DNA from: JABDII01 sp963815325
Lineage (GTDB): Bacteria > Gemmatimonadota > Gemmatimonadetes > Gemmatimonadales > GWC2-71-9
Assembly: GCA_963815325.1 (NCBI GenBank)
Contig: CAWFGG010000005.1
Coordinates: 248,001 to 312,000, forward strand
DNA length: 64,000 nucleotides
Direction of reading: 5' to 3'
This document shows, piece by piece, positions 1-9,700 of this stretch. The stretch's first letter is position 1. Each line of letters begins with the position of its first letter. Both the position numbers and the translations under genes were made by a program. The notes under the pieces are model-generated. The model made no database searches. It was not told the origin of the DNA and saw only the letters and a list, made by a program, of their open reading frames with translations.

Positions 1-658
1 TTCCAGCTTCGCGCGCGACGGCACGGCCGGCGGGCGTGCTTCCGGTCAGGGTGACGCCCCGAACCGCCGGATGGCCGATCAAGCCGGCCACGTGGGTGCT
101 TCCGATGAGCAGGGTGCGGAACAAATGGTCGGGGGCGCCGGCTTCCCGCCACAGGCGCTCGATGGCGAGGGCGCACCCGGGGACATTGCTCGCGTGCTTG
201 AGCGCCATGCCGTTCCCCGCCATGAGTGCCGGGGCCGCGGCGCGGAACACCTGCCAGAATGGAAAGTTCCAGGGCATGACCGCCAAGACCACGCCGAGTG
301 GTTGATAGGCCACGAAACTCCGGCGCGCGTCGGTCGCGATGTGCTCCGGAGCGAGGAAGTCAGGGCCCCGCTCCGCGTAGTACTCGCACACCCAGGCACA
401 CTTTTCCACTTCCGCCTTGCCCTGCGCGACCGGCTTGCCCATCTCAGCCGCCATCAGCCGGGCCAGGGGCACAGCCTCCCGGCGGAGGGCCTGCCCGGTC
501 TTGGTCAGGAGCGCAGCGCGCTCGACCATGGCGCTCTCGCGCCAGGCCTGTTGGGCCCTGCCGATTTGGTCGAGGACGGCGGCCGCCGCCGCCGCGCTGA
601 GCGCCGGGTAGGTTTCGAGGGTGTTCCCGGTCGTCGGGTCGATACTCGTGATGGTCAT
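1..658 (-). CDS. Aldehyde dehydrogenase (succinate-semialdehyde dehydrogenase-like), 3' part cut by window edge
   Basis: The first about 219 residues of an NAD(P)-dependent aldehyde dehydrogenase are encoded; the gene runs off the left edge, so the catalytic Cys and C-terminus are not visible. The protein begins MTITSIDPTTGNTLETYPAL and contains the family's Rossmann-entry motif VMPWNFPFWQ and the later LTGSTPAGRAV, typical of the GabD/YneI-like succinate-semialdehyde dehydrogenase branch. The start is supported by a perfect AGGAGG ribosome binding site a few bases upstream. It would oxidise an aldehyde to the acid in the cytoplasm. The exact substrate cannot be told from this fragment. It follows the pilus operon on the same strand but is separated from it by a strong terminator. 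Confidence 0.85.
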   Translation of the reverse strand, partial: MTITSIDPTTGNTLETYPALSAAAAAAVLDQIGRAQQAWRESAMVERAALLTKTGQALRREAVPLARLMAAEMGKPVAQGKAEVEKCAWVCEYYAERGPDFLAPEHIATDARRSFVAYQPLGVVLAVMPWNFPFWQVFRAAAPALMAGNGMALKHASNVPGCALAIERLWREAGAPDHLFRTLLIGSTHVAGLIGHPAVRGVTLTGSTPAGRAVAREAG

Positions 659-753
659 GATAGGGACCTCCTCCCGGGTCAAAACTAGTTTCGGACCTGA
701 GGAGGGCGCCATCGATACCACGCTGGGGCGGTAGGAAGCCGGAGGTCTGGAAA

Positions 754-791
754 CCGATGGGGCCCGACCGCAAGCGGTCGGGCCCCATCGG
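754..791 (-). terminator. Strong hairpin terminator of the pilBTC operon
   Basis: An 18-bp perfect inverted repeat with a two-base AA loop (left arm 754-771, right arm 774-791) lies 22 bases past the stop of pilC. The stem is very GC-rich and there is no clear U-tract. It separates pilC from the aldehyde dehydrogenase gene downstream. Confidence 0.7.
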
Positions 792-812
792 CCAGCGGAG
801 AGAACGGCGTGC

Positions 813-2015
813 TTACTGAATCGCGTTCATCATGTCGAAGATCGGGAGGTACATCGCCACAACCATGCCGCCGACGATGACGCCCAACACGACGATCATG
901 ATCGGCTCCATGAGGGACAGGAGCGCGCTGACCGCGACGTCTACTTCCTCGTCGTAGAAGTCGGCGATCTTCGCCAGCATTTCGTCCAAGCCGCCGGTCT
1001 GCTCGCCGACCGCGATCATGGAAATGACCATCGGCGGGAACACACTGGACTTCTCGAGCGGACCCGCGATGGTCTCACCACCCGCGATGGATTGCCGCGA
1101 TTCCATGACGGCATTGTGGATCACCTGATTGCCGGCGGTCTTGGCCGTGATCTCCAGACCATCCAGAATCGACACGCCCGACGAGATGAGCGTCCCGAGC
1201 GTCCGGGTGAACCGCGAGACGGCGGACTTCCGCAGCATATCTCCCAGGACCGGAGAGGACAGAAGCAGCTGGTCGATGCGGAGCCGACCGCCATCGGTCC
1301 GGTAGTACGCCCGCATGGCGAACGTCAGGGCGATGAGGATGGCGATGGCCGCCCACCAGTAGCCCAGCAGTATGTCCGAGGCCCCGATCACGATCCGAGT
1401 CGGCAGCGGGAGCTCCATGCCCACCGAGGCGAACATGCTCTGGAACGTCGGAATCACGAAGATGAGCAGGATGGCGATGGCCGCCCCGGCCACCGTGAGG
1501 ATCACGCCCGGATACACCAGGGCGCCCTTCACCTTGCGGATCAACGCGTCGTTCTTTTCGAGAAAGACGGCCAAGCGCAGGAGAATGGTGTCGAGAATAC
1601 CGCCCGCTTCGCCGGCGGCCACCATGTTCACGTACAGGTCCGAGAACGCCTTGGGGTGCTTGCTCAAGGCATCGGCCAGCGTATTGCCGGCCTCGACGTC
1701 GTACACCACCGTGCGGGTGACATCCTTCAGCGACTTGTTCTCAGTCTGCTGCGCGAGAATGTTCAGCGACTGGACCAGCGGGAGGCCCGCGTTGATCATG
1801 GTGGCGAACTGACGCGTGAAGATGACCGTGTCGCGGGTGGTGATGCGCTTGGCGCCAAAACTCAGGTTGATCGACTTCGGGGCCTCACGCACACTCACCA
1901 GAATCATCCGATTCTTGCGGATGTGGTTGACGACGTCGTCCTTGGACGGCGCGTCGAGCTGTCCCTTCATGATCTGACCGCTACTGTTCTTCGCGGTGTA
2001 TTCGTAGAGCGGCAT
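813..2015 (-). CDS. pilC: Type IV pilus inner-membrane platform protein PilC
   Basis: 400-residue polytopic inner-membrane protein of the GspF/PilC family, the platform that couples the cytoplasmic pilus ATPases to pilin assembly and retraction. Two repeated GspF domains are visible: one near residues 70-190 with FTRQFATMINAGLPLVQSLN, the second near 270-390 with FTRTLGTLISSGVSILDGLE. Each is followed by hydrophobic segments. Length fits the family. The ATG is preceded by GGAGGAGA. It is the last gene of pilB-pilT-pilC, 25 bases after pilT. Confidence 0.95.
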   Translation of the reverse strand: MPLYEYTAKNSSGQIMKGQLDAPSKDDVVNHIRKNRMILVSVREAPKSINLSFGAKRITTRDTVIFTRQFATMINAGLPLVQSLNILAQQTENKSLKDVTRTVVYDVEAGNTLADALSKHPKAFSDLYVNMVAAGEAGGILDTILLRLAVFLEKNDALIRKVKGALVYPGVILTVAGAAIAILLIFVIPTFQSMFASVGMELPLPTRIVIGASDILLGYWWAAIAILIALTFAMRAYYRTDGGRLRIDQLLLSSPVLGDMLRKSAVSRFTRTLGTLISSGVSILDGLEITAKTAGNQVIHNAVMESRQSIAGGETIAGPLEKSSVFPPMVISMIAVGEQTGGLDEMLAKIADFYDEEVDVAVSALLSLMEPIMIVVLGVIVGGMVVAMYLPIFDMMNAIQ

Positions 2016-2040
2016 GAGTTCTCTCCTCCGAAATGCTGAC

Positions 2041-3168
2041 CTAGCGGCGCAGGGTGGCGCGCCGACCCTCGTCGATTGACTTGATGTCTTCTTCCTCAGG
2101 CGGTGTCATGCCGATCATGCGCATGAACTCCTTGGGGTCAGACGACACCCGTAAACACTCCTCGGGATTCACTCGGCGCGTCATCTGCAGCTGATAGAGC
2201 GAATCGTTCATCGTCTGCATTCCGTGCTTCTTGCCGGTCTGGAGCGCGGAGTAGATCTGGTGCACCTTGTCGTCCCGGATCAGCGCTCGGATCGCGGGCG
2301 TGGCCACCAGGATCTCGCACGCCATGCTGCGCCCCCGCCCGCTCGAGTTCTGGAGCAGGGTTTGGGTCACGACGCCCTCGAGCACGAAGGCGAGCTGGGC
2401 CCGGACCTGGGATTGCTGGCTCGACGGGAAGACGTCGATGATCCGGTTGATCGACTCCGCCGACGAGTTGGTATGGAGCGTCGCCAGGGCCAGGTGACCG
2501 GTTTCCGCGATGGTCAGCGCGGCCGAGATGGTCTCCAGGTCGCGCATCTCGCCCACCAGGATGATATCAGGGTCTTCCCGCAGCGCGTACTTGAGCGCGT
2601 TGGCGAAGCTCTTGGTGTCGGTGCCGACTTCCCGCTGGTTGACCAAGCACGACTGGTGGCGGTGGATGAACTCGATCGGATCCTCGACCGTGATGATATG
2701 CCCTTTGCGCTCCCGGTTGATCTTGTCGATCATGGCCGCGAGCGTGGTCGACTTGCCCGATCCGGTCGGCCCGGTCACCAGCACGAGGCCGCGGGGCCGC
2801 TCGGAGAGCTTGGCCACGACGGGCGGAAGCCCGAGCTCCTCGAAGGACTTCACCTGGAACGGGATCATCCGGATGACCATGCCCACGCACCCGCGCTGCT
2901 TGAAGCAGTTGCCGCGGAACCGGGCCAGGTTCTGGATCCCGAACGAGAAGTCGAGCTCGTCCTCGGTTTCGAAGCGCTTCTTCTGGTTTTCCGTCAGGAC
3001 GGAGTACGCCAAATGAAGCGTGTCCTTCGCGGTCATCACCTCGGTGAACGAGGAATTGACGATATCGCCGTCAATCCGCAGCTTGGGACACTCGCCCACG
3101 GCGAGATGGAGGTCGGACGCTTCCTTCTCGATCATTTCTTCGAGTAACGTCCGGAGGTTGATGCTCAT
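2041..3168 (-). CDS. pilT: Type IV pilus retraction ATPase PilT
   Basis: 375-residue hexameric secretion-type ATPase that powers pilus depolymerisation, hence twitching and DNA uptake. The Walker A motif GPTGSGKSTTLA is near residue 130. The Asp box and Walker B follow (EDPDIILVGEMRDLET), then the His box (LATLHTNSSAESINRIID). The C-terminal AIRALIRDDK matches the AIRNLIRE signature that separates PilT from PilB. The start codon overlaps the stop of pilB (ATGA), so translation is probably coupled. Length is slightly above the usual 345-360. Confidence 0.95.
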   Translation of the reverse strand: MSINLRTLLEEMIEKEASDLHLAVGECPKLRIDGDIVNSSFTEVMTAKDTLHLAYSVLTENQKKRFETEDELDFSFGIQNLARFRGNCFKQRGCVGMVIRMIPFQVKSFEELGLPPVVAKLSERPRGLVLVTGPTGSGKSTTLAAMIDKINRERKGHIITVEDPIEFIHRHQSCLVNQREVGTDTKSFANALKYALREDPDIILVGEMRDLETISAALTIAETGHLALATLHTNSSAESINRIIDVFPSSQQSQVRAQLAFVLEGVVTQTLLQNSSGRGRSMACEILVATPAIRALIRDDKVHQIYSALQTGKKHGMQTMNDSLYQLQMTRRVNPEECLRVSSDPKEFMRMIGMTPPEEEDIKSIDEGRRATLRR

Positions 3169-4868
3169 TCGGCTGTCTCCTTGACTACTTCTTCGAGGGT
3201 GGTCACGCCCTGTTTGATCTTCTCGAGGCCATCCATACGCAGTGTCAGCATCCCTTCAGCGACCGCCTGGTCCTTGAGATCCGCGGCTGACTCTCCCCGC
3301 AAGATCATGCGCCGGAGCTCGGGCGAAAGGGCCATGACCTCATAGAGGCCGGCGCGGCCCCGATACCCCGTGCCGCTGCACGTCTCACAGCCCACGCCCT
3401 TCATGAACTCGATCGCCGCGGCCTGGTCGTGATCGAGCCGGAGGGGAGCGAGCTCTTCATCCGTATACTGAGCATGGTCTCGACAGTCTTTGCAGATACG
3501 CCGGACCAGCCGCTGGGCGGCCACCAAATTGACCGCGCTCGCCACGTTGAAGGGCTCGATGCCCATGTCGATCATTCGGGTGATGGTGCTCGCGGCATCG
3601 TTGGTGTGAAGGGTCGAGAGCACCAGGTGTCCGGTCAGCGCGGCCTTGATGGCAATACTGCCCGTCTCCAAGTCCCGGATCTCACCGATCATGATGACGT
3701 TCGGGTCTTGACGGAGAAAGGCGCGGAGCGCCGCCGCGAAGGTCAGGCCGATCTCGGACCGCACCAGCACTTGGTTGATGCCCATCAGGTTGTATTCGAC
3801 CGGATCTTCCGCCGTCATGATGTTGACTTCGGACTTGTTGATCTTCGAAAGCGCCGAGTACAGGGTTGTCGTTTTGCCCGATCCGGTGGGTCCCGTCACC
3901 AGCACCATGCCGTAGGGATTGGCGATGGCCGACATCAGATCCCGCTCCGCCTTCGGCGCAAAGCCGAAGGTGCTGAGATCGAGCGTCAGGTTGCCCTTGT
4001 CCAGAATACGCATCACGATCTTCTCCCCGAAGAGCACGGGGAGCGTCGAGACACGGAAGTCGATAACCCGCTTGCCGAACTTGAGCTTGAGCCGGCCGTC
4101 CTGCGGCACGCGGCGCTCGGCGATGTTGAGCTGCGACAGGATCTTGACTCGGGACGTGAGGGCCGCCTTCATGCGCAACGGCGGCTTCATCACCTCCAGC
4201 AAGGCCCCGTCGATGCGGTAGCGCACCCGGATCTCATGTTCGAACGGCTCGATGTGGATGTCGCTCGCGCCCCGCCTCACCGCGTCGATGAGCAGTCCAT
4301 TGATGAGCCTGACCACCGGCGCGTCGTCGATCTGCGCCTGGGTCGCGACCTCGTCTTCCACCTCCTCCAGGACCTCGACATGCTCGGACTCGAGGGCCTG
4401 CAGGATCTCCTGGAGCTGCTGATCGGACGACTCGTAGTGACGCTCGATCAGCTTCCGCAGGATCTGCTCCCCGGCCAGAACCGGAAAGAGATCGTAGCGG
4501 GTAATGAACTTGAGGTCGTCGATCAGGCCGATATTGGTGGGGTCGGCCATGGCCACCGTCAGGGTGCGGCCCTCGCGCTTGAGCGGCAACACGACCTGCT
4601 TGGCGGCAATGTCGGCCGGGATGAGCTTGAGCACCGTCGGCTCAACCTCGAACCGGCTGAGATCGACCGCGGGCATCCGATAGAGCCGGGCCAGGATCTT
4701 GGTGACCTCATTCTCCTCCACCATGCCCAGCTTCACCACCACGTAGCTCAGGCGATGGCCCGAGGACTTCTGCTCGGCCAAAGCCTGCATCAGCTTCTCC
4801 CGGGTCAGTAACCCTTCCTGAAGCAGATACTGGGCGAATTGGTCGCGATCGGTCGCGGCAGTTGTCAT
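3165..4868 (-). CDS. pilB: Type IV pilus assembly ATPase PilB (GspE family)
   Basis: 567-residue ATPase that drives pilus extension. An N-terminal GspE/MshEN domain occupies about residues 1-160. The C-terminal motor has Walker A GPTGSGKTTTLYSAL, an Asp box, Walker B (DPNVIMIGEIRDLET) and a His box (STLHTNDAASTITRMID). The zinc-binding tetra-Cys element is intact, with CKDC followed by CETCSGTGYRGR. The open frame continues upstream, but only the chosen ATG gives the normal family N-terminus (MTTAATDRDQFAQYLLQEGL). Its Shine-Dalgarno is weak. First gene of pilB-pilT-pilC; a 190-bp gap separates it from the upstream comEA-like gene. Confidence 0.95.
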   Translation of the reverse strand: MTTAATDRDQFAQYLLQEGLLTREKLMQALAEQKSSGHRLSYVVVKLGMVEENEVTKILARLYRMPAVDLSRFEVEPTVLKLIPADIAAKQVVLPLKREGRTLTVAMADPTNIGLIDDLKFITRYDLFPVLAGEQILRKLIERHYESSDQQLQEILQALESEHVEVLEEVEDEVATQAQIDDAPVVRLINGLLIDAVRRGASDIHIEPFEHEIRVRYRIDGALLEVMKPPLRMKAALTSRVKILSQLNIAERRVPQDGRLKLKFGKRVIDFRVSTLPVLFGEKIVMRILDKGNLTLDLSTFGFAPKAERDLMSAIANPYGMVLVTGPTGSGKTTTLYSALSKINKSEVNIMTAEDPVEYNLMGINQVLVRSEIGLTFAAALRAFLRQDPNVIMIGEIRDLETGSIAIKAALTGHLVLSTLHTNDAASTITRMIDMGIEPFNVASAVNLVAAQRLVRRICKDCRDHAQYTDEELAPLRLDHDQAAAIEFMKGVGCETCSGTGYRGRAGLYEVMALSPELRRMILRGESAADLKDQAVAEGMLTLRMDGLEKIKQGVTTLEEVVKETAE

Positions 4869-5058
4869 CGGCGCACGGGTCTCGTGGTTCGTCGGTGAAG
4901 GTTCGAGGGGGTGGGAAAGCCCACTCCCCGGCCCATCCTCTTGCCGTCCGGATGGATAGAATCGTCTGAGCCGACCGGAGCCAGGATCGTGCCAGGGGTG
5001 AAAAGGGGGTGTGAGAGGCCGCACTGGAACAACGGGTAACCCCCTCAATTCCATGCCA

Positions 5059-5721
5059 TTAGGGTACCCGCACCAGGGGACCCAGCCGAGCCAGCATCGC
5101 CGGCCCAATTCCACGGACCGAACCCAGCTGTTCGAGGGTCGCAAACGGGCCGTGCAGTTCGCGATACGCCACAATCTCGCGAGCCTTGATCCGCCCGATG
5201 CCGGGCAAGGCCTCGAGCTCAGCGGCGCTCGCATGGTTGATTGGCACCAGGGAGGCAGGCCCCGGCTCAGGCGCCGGCACCCCCAGGATGGACCCCGGCG
5301 CGGGCGCGCGGGTTGCGGCCAGCGGTGCCGAGAAGCTGACGTGGGGCTCGAGCTCCGCGAGGAGTGAAGGACCGATGCCCGGGACTCGGTCCAACCCGGC
5401 GAGACTGCGAAAGGGACCTGACCTGCTGCGTTCCGCCACGATCCGCTTGGCAAGCACGGGACCGATACCCGGCAGGCGGGCAAATTCCACGATGTCGGCG
5501 CGATCGGCGTCGATCCGCTCGCCCGGGGCGAGTGGACGGGCTACCCGCTCCGCCAGGGCGCGTTGGGCCTCGAGGGAACCGGGCCTGGAGGCGGAGCCGC
5601 CCGGTAGGAGCCGGATGGCCCCAGGGGCCTCCTCCGGCCGCCCCACGGCAAGTTTGGCCAGGTGACCCAACACGGCCAGGGTAAGCAGCACGACGACGAG
5701 GCGGCGCTCGGACAGGGCCAT
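5059..5721 (-). CDS. comEA: ComEA-like double helix-hairpin-helix DNA-binding protein
   Basis: About 220 residues with one N-terminal membrane anchor (residues 5-25, VVVLLTLAVLGHLAKLAV). Two helix-hairpin-helix modules follow: ARLPGIGPVLAKRIVAERS with DRVPGIGPSLLAEL near 80-130, and EALPGIGRIKAREIVAYRE with GSVRGIGPAMLARLG near 170-220. This is the ComEA architecture, periplasmic binding of incoming double-stranded DNA during transformation, but with the module duplicated; most ComEA proteins carry one. An in-frame ATG seven codons upstream (5742) is possible. Its position just ahead of pilB fits uptake through a type IV pilus. A general HhH DNA-binding role is the alternative. Confidence 0.75.
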   Translation of the reverse strand: MALSERRLVVVLLTLAVLGHLAKLAVGRPEEAPGAIRLLPGGSASRPGSLEAQRALAERVARPLAPGERIDADRADIVEFARLPGIGPVLAKRIVAERSRSGPFRSLAGLDRVPGIGPSLLAELEPHVSFSAPLAATRAPAPGSILGVPAPEPGPASLVPINHASAAELEALPGIGRIKAREIVAYRELHGPFATLEQLGSVRGIGPAMLARLGPLVRVP

Positions 5722-5806
5722 GCCCGAGGATACGCCGCCCACTGCCCGGGCCAGGTATCGTTTCCTCGGGGCCAGGTCCGAAGCGCCGCACCGGCCCTTT
5801 GACCGC

Positions 5807-6724
5807 CTAGCGTTCGCCCTTGCGGATCAGTTCCAGCACCACCTCGCCGACCACCTGGAGACTCGTCGCGCTGATCTTGTCGATGGTGTCGTCCACCGTA
5901 TGCCAGTAGGGATAATCGAAATCGATGATGTTGATGGCACGAATGCCGGCCTGCTGGAGTGGCACGTGATCGTCATCGATCGTGTGCTTCGACGACCGGA
6001 GGAAGATCCCGCCGTGGCCGATATCACGGGCCGTCTCCCAGACGTATTCCACAATGTCAGGCGCGGCAATCAGGGAGTACCCTTCCTGATAGACATCCAG
6101 GTCACGGTCGCCCACCATGTCGAGCAGCACCGCGTACCGTGGCTTGGGCCCCGGCGGTTGGTTCGCGGCGTAGTACCTCGAGCCGATCAGCACGTCGACC
6201 TTCTCCGGGAACAAGCCGTAGTCCTCGCCGTCGACCAGAAGCAGGTCCACTCCGATGGCGGGCGGCGCGTCACCCAAGGCGTCGGCCACCGCAAGCAGCA
6301 CCGCAACGCCCGACGCGCCGTCATTGGCCCCGGGCACCGGCCCCCGGGCGTCGCCGGCGGTTGGCCCGTCGCTCCTCGGCCGCGAGTCCCAGTGCGCCAG
6401 GAACAGGAGGCGGTCCTGGGCGGCGGGGTTGAACCGGGCGATGAAGTTCTGGAGCGGAAGAGCGTCGCCCGCGGCCGTGGTGTGGGTCCACCGCTGGACG
6501 ATCAGCGTATCGGCTCGAGCCGTGAGCAGGCTGTCCAGCCACCGGCTGGCGGCCTCATGCCCTGGCGTGCCGGGAATTCGCGGCCCGAACGCGAGTTGGA
6601 TTTCGGCATACCGCAGCGCCTGGGCTCCGTCGAACGGACGCGGCGGCGGCGATGCGGCGCATGCCGCGAACAACACACCCAGGGCCGCGCCGCGCACCGA
6701 TTCGCGCCATGTCGTACGGCTCAT
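5807..6724 (-). CDS. M28-family peptidase of the glutaminyl-peptide cyclotransferase type
   Basis: 305-residue zinc enzyme, exported or lipid-anchored (N-terminus hydrophobic, ending FAACAASPPP, a poor lipobox). Motifs follow the M28 glutaminyl cyclase pattern: FLAHWDSRP, VPGANDGASG (zinc Asp), LLLVDGEDYG (catalytic Glu and metal ligand), IGSRYY, LLDMVGDRD, then DDHVPLQQAG and YWHTVDDTIDKIS (zinc His). The DDHxP and WHTxDD segments are those of human and Porphyromonas glutaminyl cyclase, which turn N-terminal Gln into pyroglutamate. One ligand position is Asp where human QC has Glu. The start overlaps the stop of sprA by four bases, so the two are translationally coupled. A plain aminopeptidase is the alternative. 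Confidence 0.8.
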   Translation of the reverse strand: MSRTTWRESVRGAALGVLFAACAASPPPRPFDGAQALRYAEIQLAFGPRIPGTPGHEAASRWLDSLLTARADTLIVQRWTHTTAAGDALPLQNFIARFNPAAQDRLLFLAHWDSRPRSDGPTAGDARGPVPGANDGASGVAVLLAVADALGDAPPAIGVDLLLVDGEDYGLFPEKVDVLIGSRYYAANQPPGPKPRYAVLLDMVGDRDLDVYQEGYSLIAAPDIVEYVWETARDIGHGGIFLRSSKHTIDDDHVPLQQAGIRAINIIDFDYPYWHTVDDTIDKISATSLQVVGEVVLELIRKGER

Positions 6725-9700
6725 CGCAAGTCTCTGGAGAAGAGGGAAAGCTGGAAGGAAAGGGTGAACTGGATCTGTGAGGTACGGCGGTTGAGGTGCT
6801 TGACGTCGTTGATCGTGTAGCTGAATTGGAAACCCGCGGTCAGGAGCTGCGAGATGTCGGTATTCACGTCGCCCCGGACCTCTTGGCGGCGCACATCGGA
6901 CACGGTCGTGCACTCGCTCCCGCCCCTGAGCAAGAGACACTGCGTGCGGGAGAAATCCAAGGCAAACAGCGATGCCCGCACGAGCTTCCGACGCCGGCTG
7001 ATGTTCTGAGGCAAGCGGAAGGAATAGCTGAGGGTCGCCGTGATGTTCCGATCGTCCGCTTCCGTCGTGTTGCCGCCGCTTCGCGACGTGCCATCGGTCT
7101 TGCCGTAGGCCACGTTCATGCTGAGCCCATTGCGGAACACCAGCTGCAGGTCGGGACTCAGTGACGACGAATTGTTGATGTTGATCGACGCATTGCCCCC
7201 AACCGTGCTCGGCTGCACGGTCGCGCCCTCGCGGCGGCGGTAGCTCGTGCCGATCCCGATGAGCGTCACCGGGCCGCTGCCGATCGATTGGGTCCATCGG
7301 ATGTCGCCGTTCGGCCAGTCGCGCTGGCGGGAATTGGACTCCAGGAAATCTCCGCTCACCCGGGCAAACCGCGACGTTCTCGACAGCGAATACGACAGGC
7401 TGGCGGTCACCCCGAAGGGGAAGTTCCAGCCGGAGCTCACTGTCGTGATGAGGATTTCCGACGCCCCCAGCGCGGGCGTCTGCTCCTGGAGCAGGAAGTC
7501 CCCGAGCCCGCCCAGGCCGAGCTGGTAGGACAGACTCGGATCGAAGGCCGCGAGGTCGAAGGTCGAGTTGCGGATGCGGCGGAAGCTGACATCGATCGGC
7601 CTGAGGCGCGCGGTGGTGGTGGTGAGGCCGCTGCTGTCGCCGGCGATCAGCCGGACGAGCTGGTTCGGTTCGATCGCGATACCGATTTCCCGCTGCCGGG
7701 AGTTGTTGAGCGTTTGCGGCAACACGAAGGCGCCCGCCGTGTCTCCCTCCACCTGAACCGGCAGCCGGCTCGTCAGGCTCCGCGACAGAATGAACGAACT
7801 GGACGTCGAGAAGCGGGGACGGAGCCACGACGACACCTTGGGATTGAGACCCAGCGTCGTCGTGAGGGCGCGGTCGCGTTCCACGCCGACATCCAGGCCC
7901 AGGAACTGGCGGCGGGACTCGCCGGCGAGGCGACCGAGCGATGTCGAGTCCGAGTACTCGCGGAGGTCTCGGGTGCTGACCAGGTCGGCGCCGAGAACCA
8001 GCATGCCAAAGGGCTGCCAGGTGAGGCCGGCCGAGTTGCGCCACAAGTGGGTCAACGATTGCACCGTGGGAATGAGCCCGTCATCCGGACGCGTTACCGA
8101 GACCAGGTACGATGTACTGTTGGCTTCGTTGCGGGTCAGCTGACTGCGGAATCGAACATTGACCGGCGCCAAGGCGAATGTTGCGGTGCGGAGTCCCTTG
8201 CCCAGCTCGCTGTTCCGGAACCAGCCGGGCAGCGAGGCGACCAAGCCCCCAAGCGGAAGCCGCGAGCCACGCCGTTGCATGGACAGGTTGTAGGCAAGCG
8301 TTACCGAGGAAGACTTGGCCCTGGTCTCGGACAATTCGGTGCGGGACCGGCCGTTGGTGAACGAAGCGGCCACGGACACCGGGTCGACGAACCCGCGGGT
8401 GACCCAGCCGGTGCCGCGCTCGCGCCGGGCGAGGGACATGGTGTACGTGGCGGTCCACGACTCGGGCGTGCGGAGGCCGGGCAAGTCCGCGCCGCGGAGA
8501 TCCGACCCGCTCAACAACTCGAGCCCCACGGTGTTGCGGATGTAGGTGACGGTCGCAGGAACCGCCAACCCCAACGACGCCGGCAGGAAGCGATCGAGCT
8601 GGACCCGCGACCCGATCTGCAGGCGGTTGGTGGTCCGGAAGGTGGGTTCCTGGCCGATTTGCCGGAACTGTCCGTCCTGGCGGATGAATCCCACGGAAAG
8701 ATCGGCCACGTCGGCGGCCGACAGGCGCGCCTCGAGGGCCAGGGCCGTGCCGACCTCGGACACGGGTTCGGTCAGCCGGATGTCGTCGACCCAGAGTTCG
8801 ACGCTCGACGACGCACCGCCTTGGGCCATTCGCAGCGCGCCGGCCGAGACCTCCTGCACCGCCGCCAGATTCGGCGGGTTGGTTCCCGGATCGAGCACGT
8901 GGACCAGATAGGGGCCGTCGCATGCCACGTACGCCGTCGAGTCGCCCAGGCCGCAGGTGCCCGCCCCGCTGGGCGCCTCGCCCTGCAGCCACCGCACCTC
9001 GATCTCGCTCCGGAGCCGCCGCCAGACCTCGAAGTCGACGGCCACCTCGGGTTCCCACGTGGTGGTGCGTGCGTCGGTCTGGTAGTAGTAGAAGTTGTTC
9101 TCGTCGCTGCCAAGCTTGATGAAGGCCTTGAGATCGCCGGTGTCCCATCCTTCACCGCGACCACGCATCCACACCCTGAGCTGCCGGTACTTGAGCATGC
9201 TCTGGGCACCCGACGGAAAGCGAAGGTACGCTTCCGCCCGCTCCCCCACGTCCACCACATCGGCCAAAATGCGGAGCGACTTCTCGTTGGCCTGTGTTCC
9301 TTGCGCCTCCTGCCCGGCATCCTTGCGGTTGGCACCCTGAATCACGCCGGGCGGCGGCTCGTACCCCAAATCCACGTCTTCGGTCGTCACCGTGGTCGCC
9401 ACCACTTCCCCATCCGGCAGCCCGACGTTCCCGGCGATCCCGGGCACGGGCGCTTCGGAGCGCCGAATCCACGAGGCACCGGTAAACCGTCCCCGCGCAA
9501 GGGCGAATCGGGCGACGACATCGGGATCGACGCCGTTGTCCGGGGGGGCAATTGCCGTGATCCGGAGGTGCGGAATCAGCCGAATATTCGGCGTGCCGAT
9601 CGTGGCTTCCGGGGTTCGGAGTGGGATTCTGAAGAGACTCCACTTGGACACCCGGCCCTGACTGTCGGACGAGGAAACCCCGTCGCGCACGAAATATTGA

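Noticed and set aside
4869..5483. Longer PilB N-terminus beginning in the comEA-like gene
   Set aside because: The extension overlaps the comEA-like gene on the same strand in another frame and lacks PilB similarity; family homology begins at the ATG at 4868.
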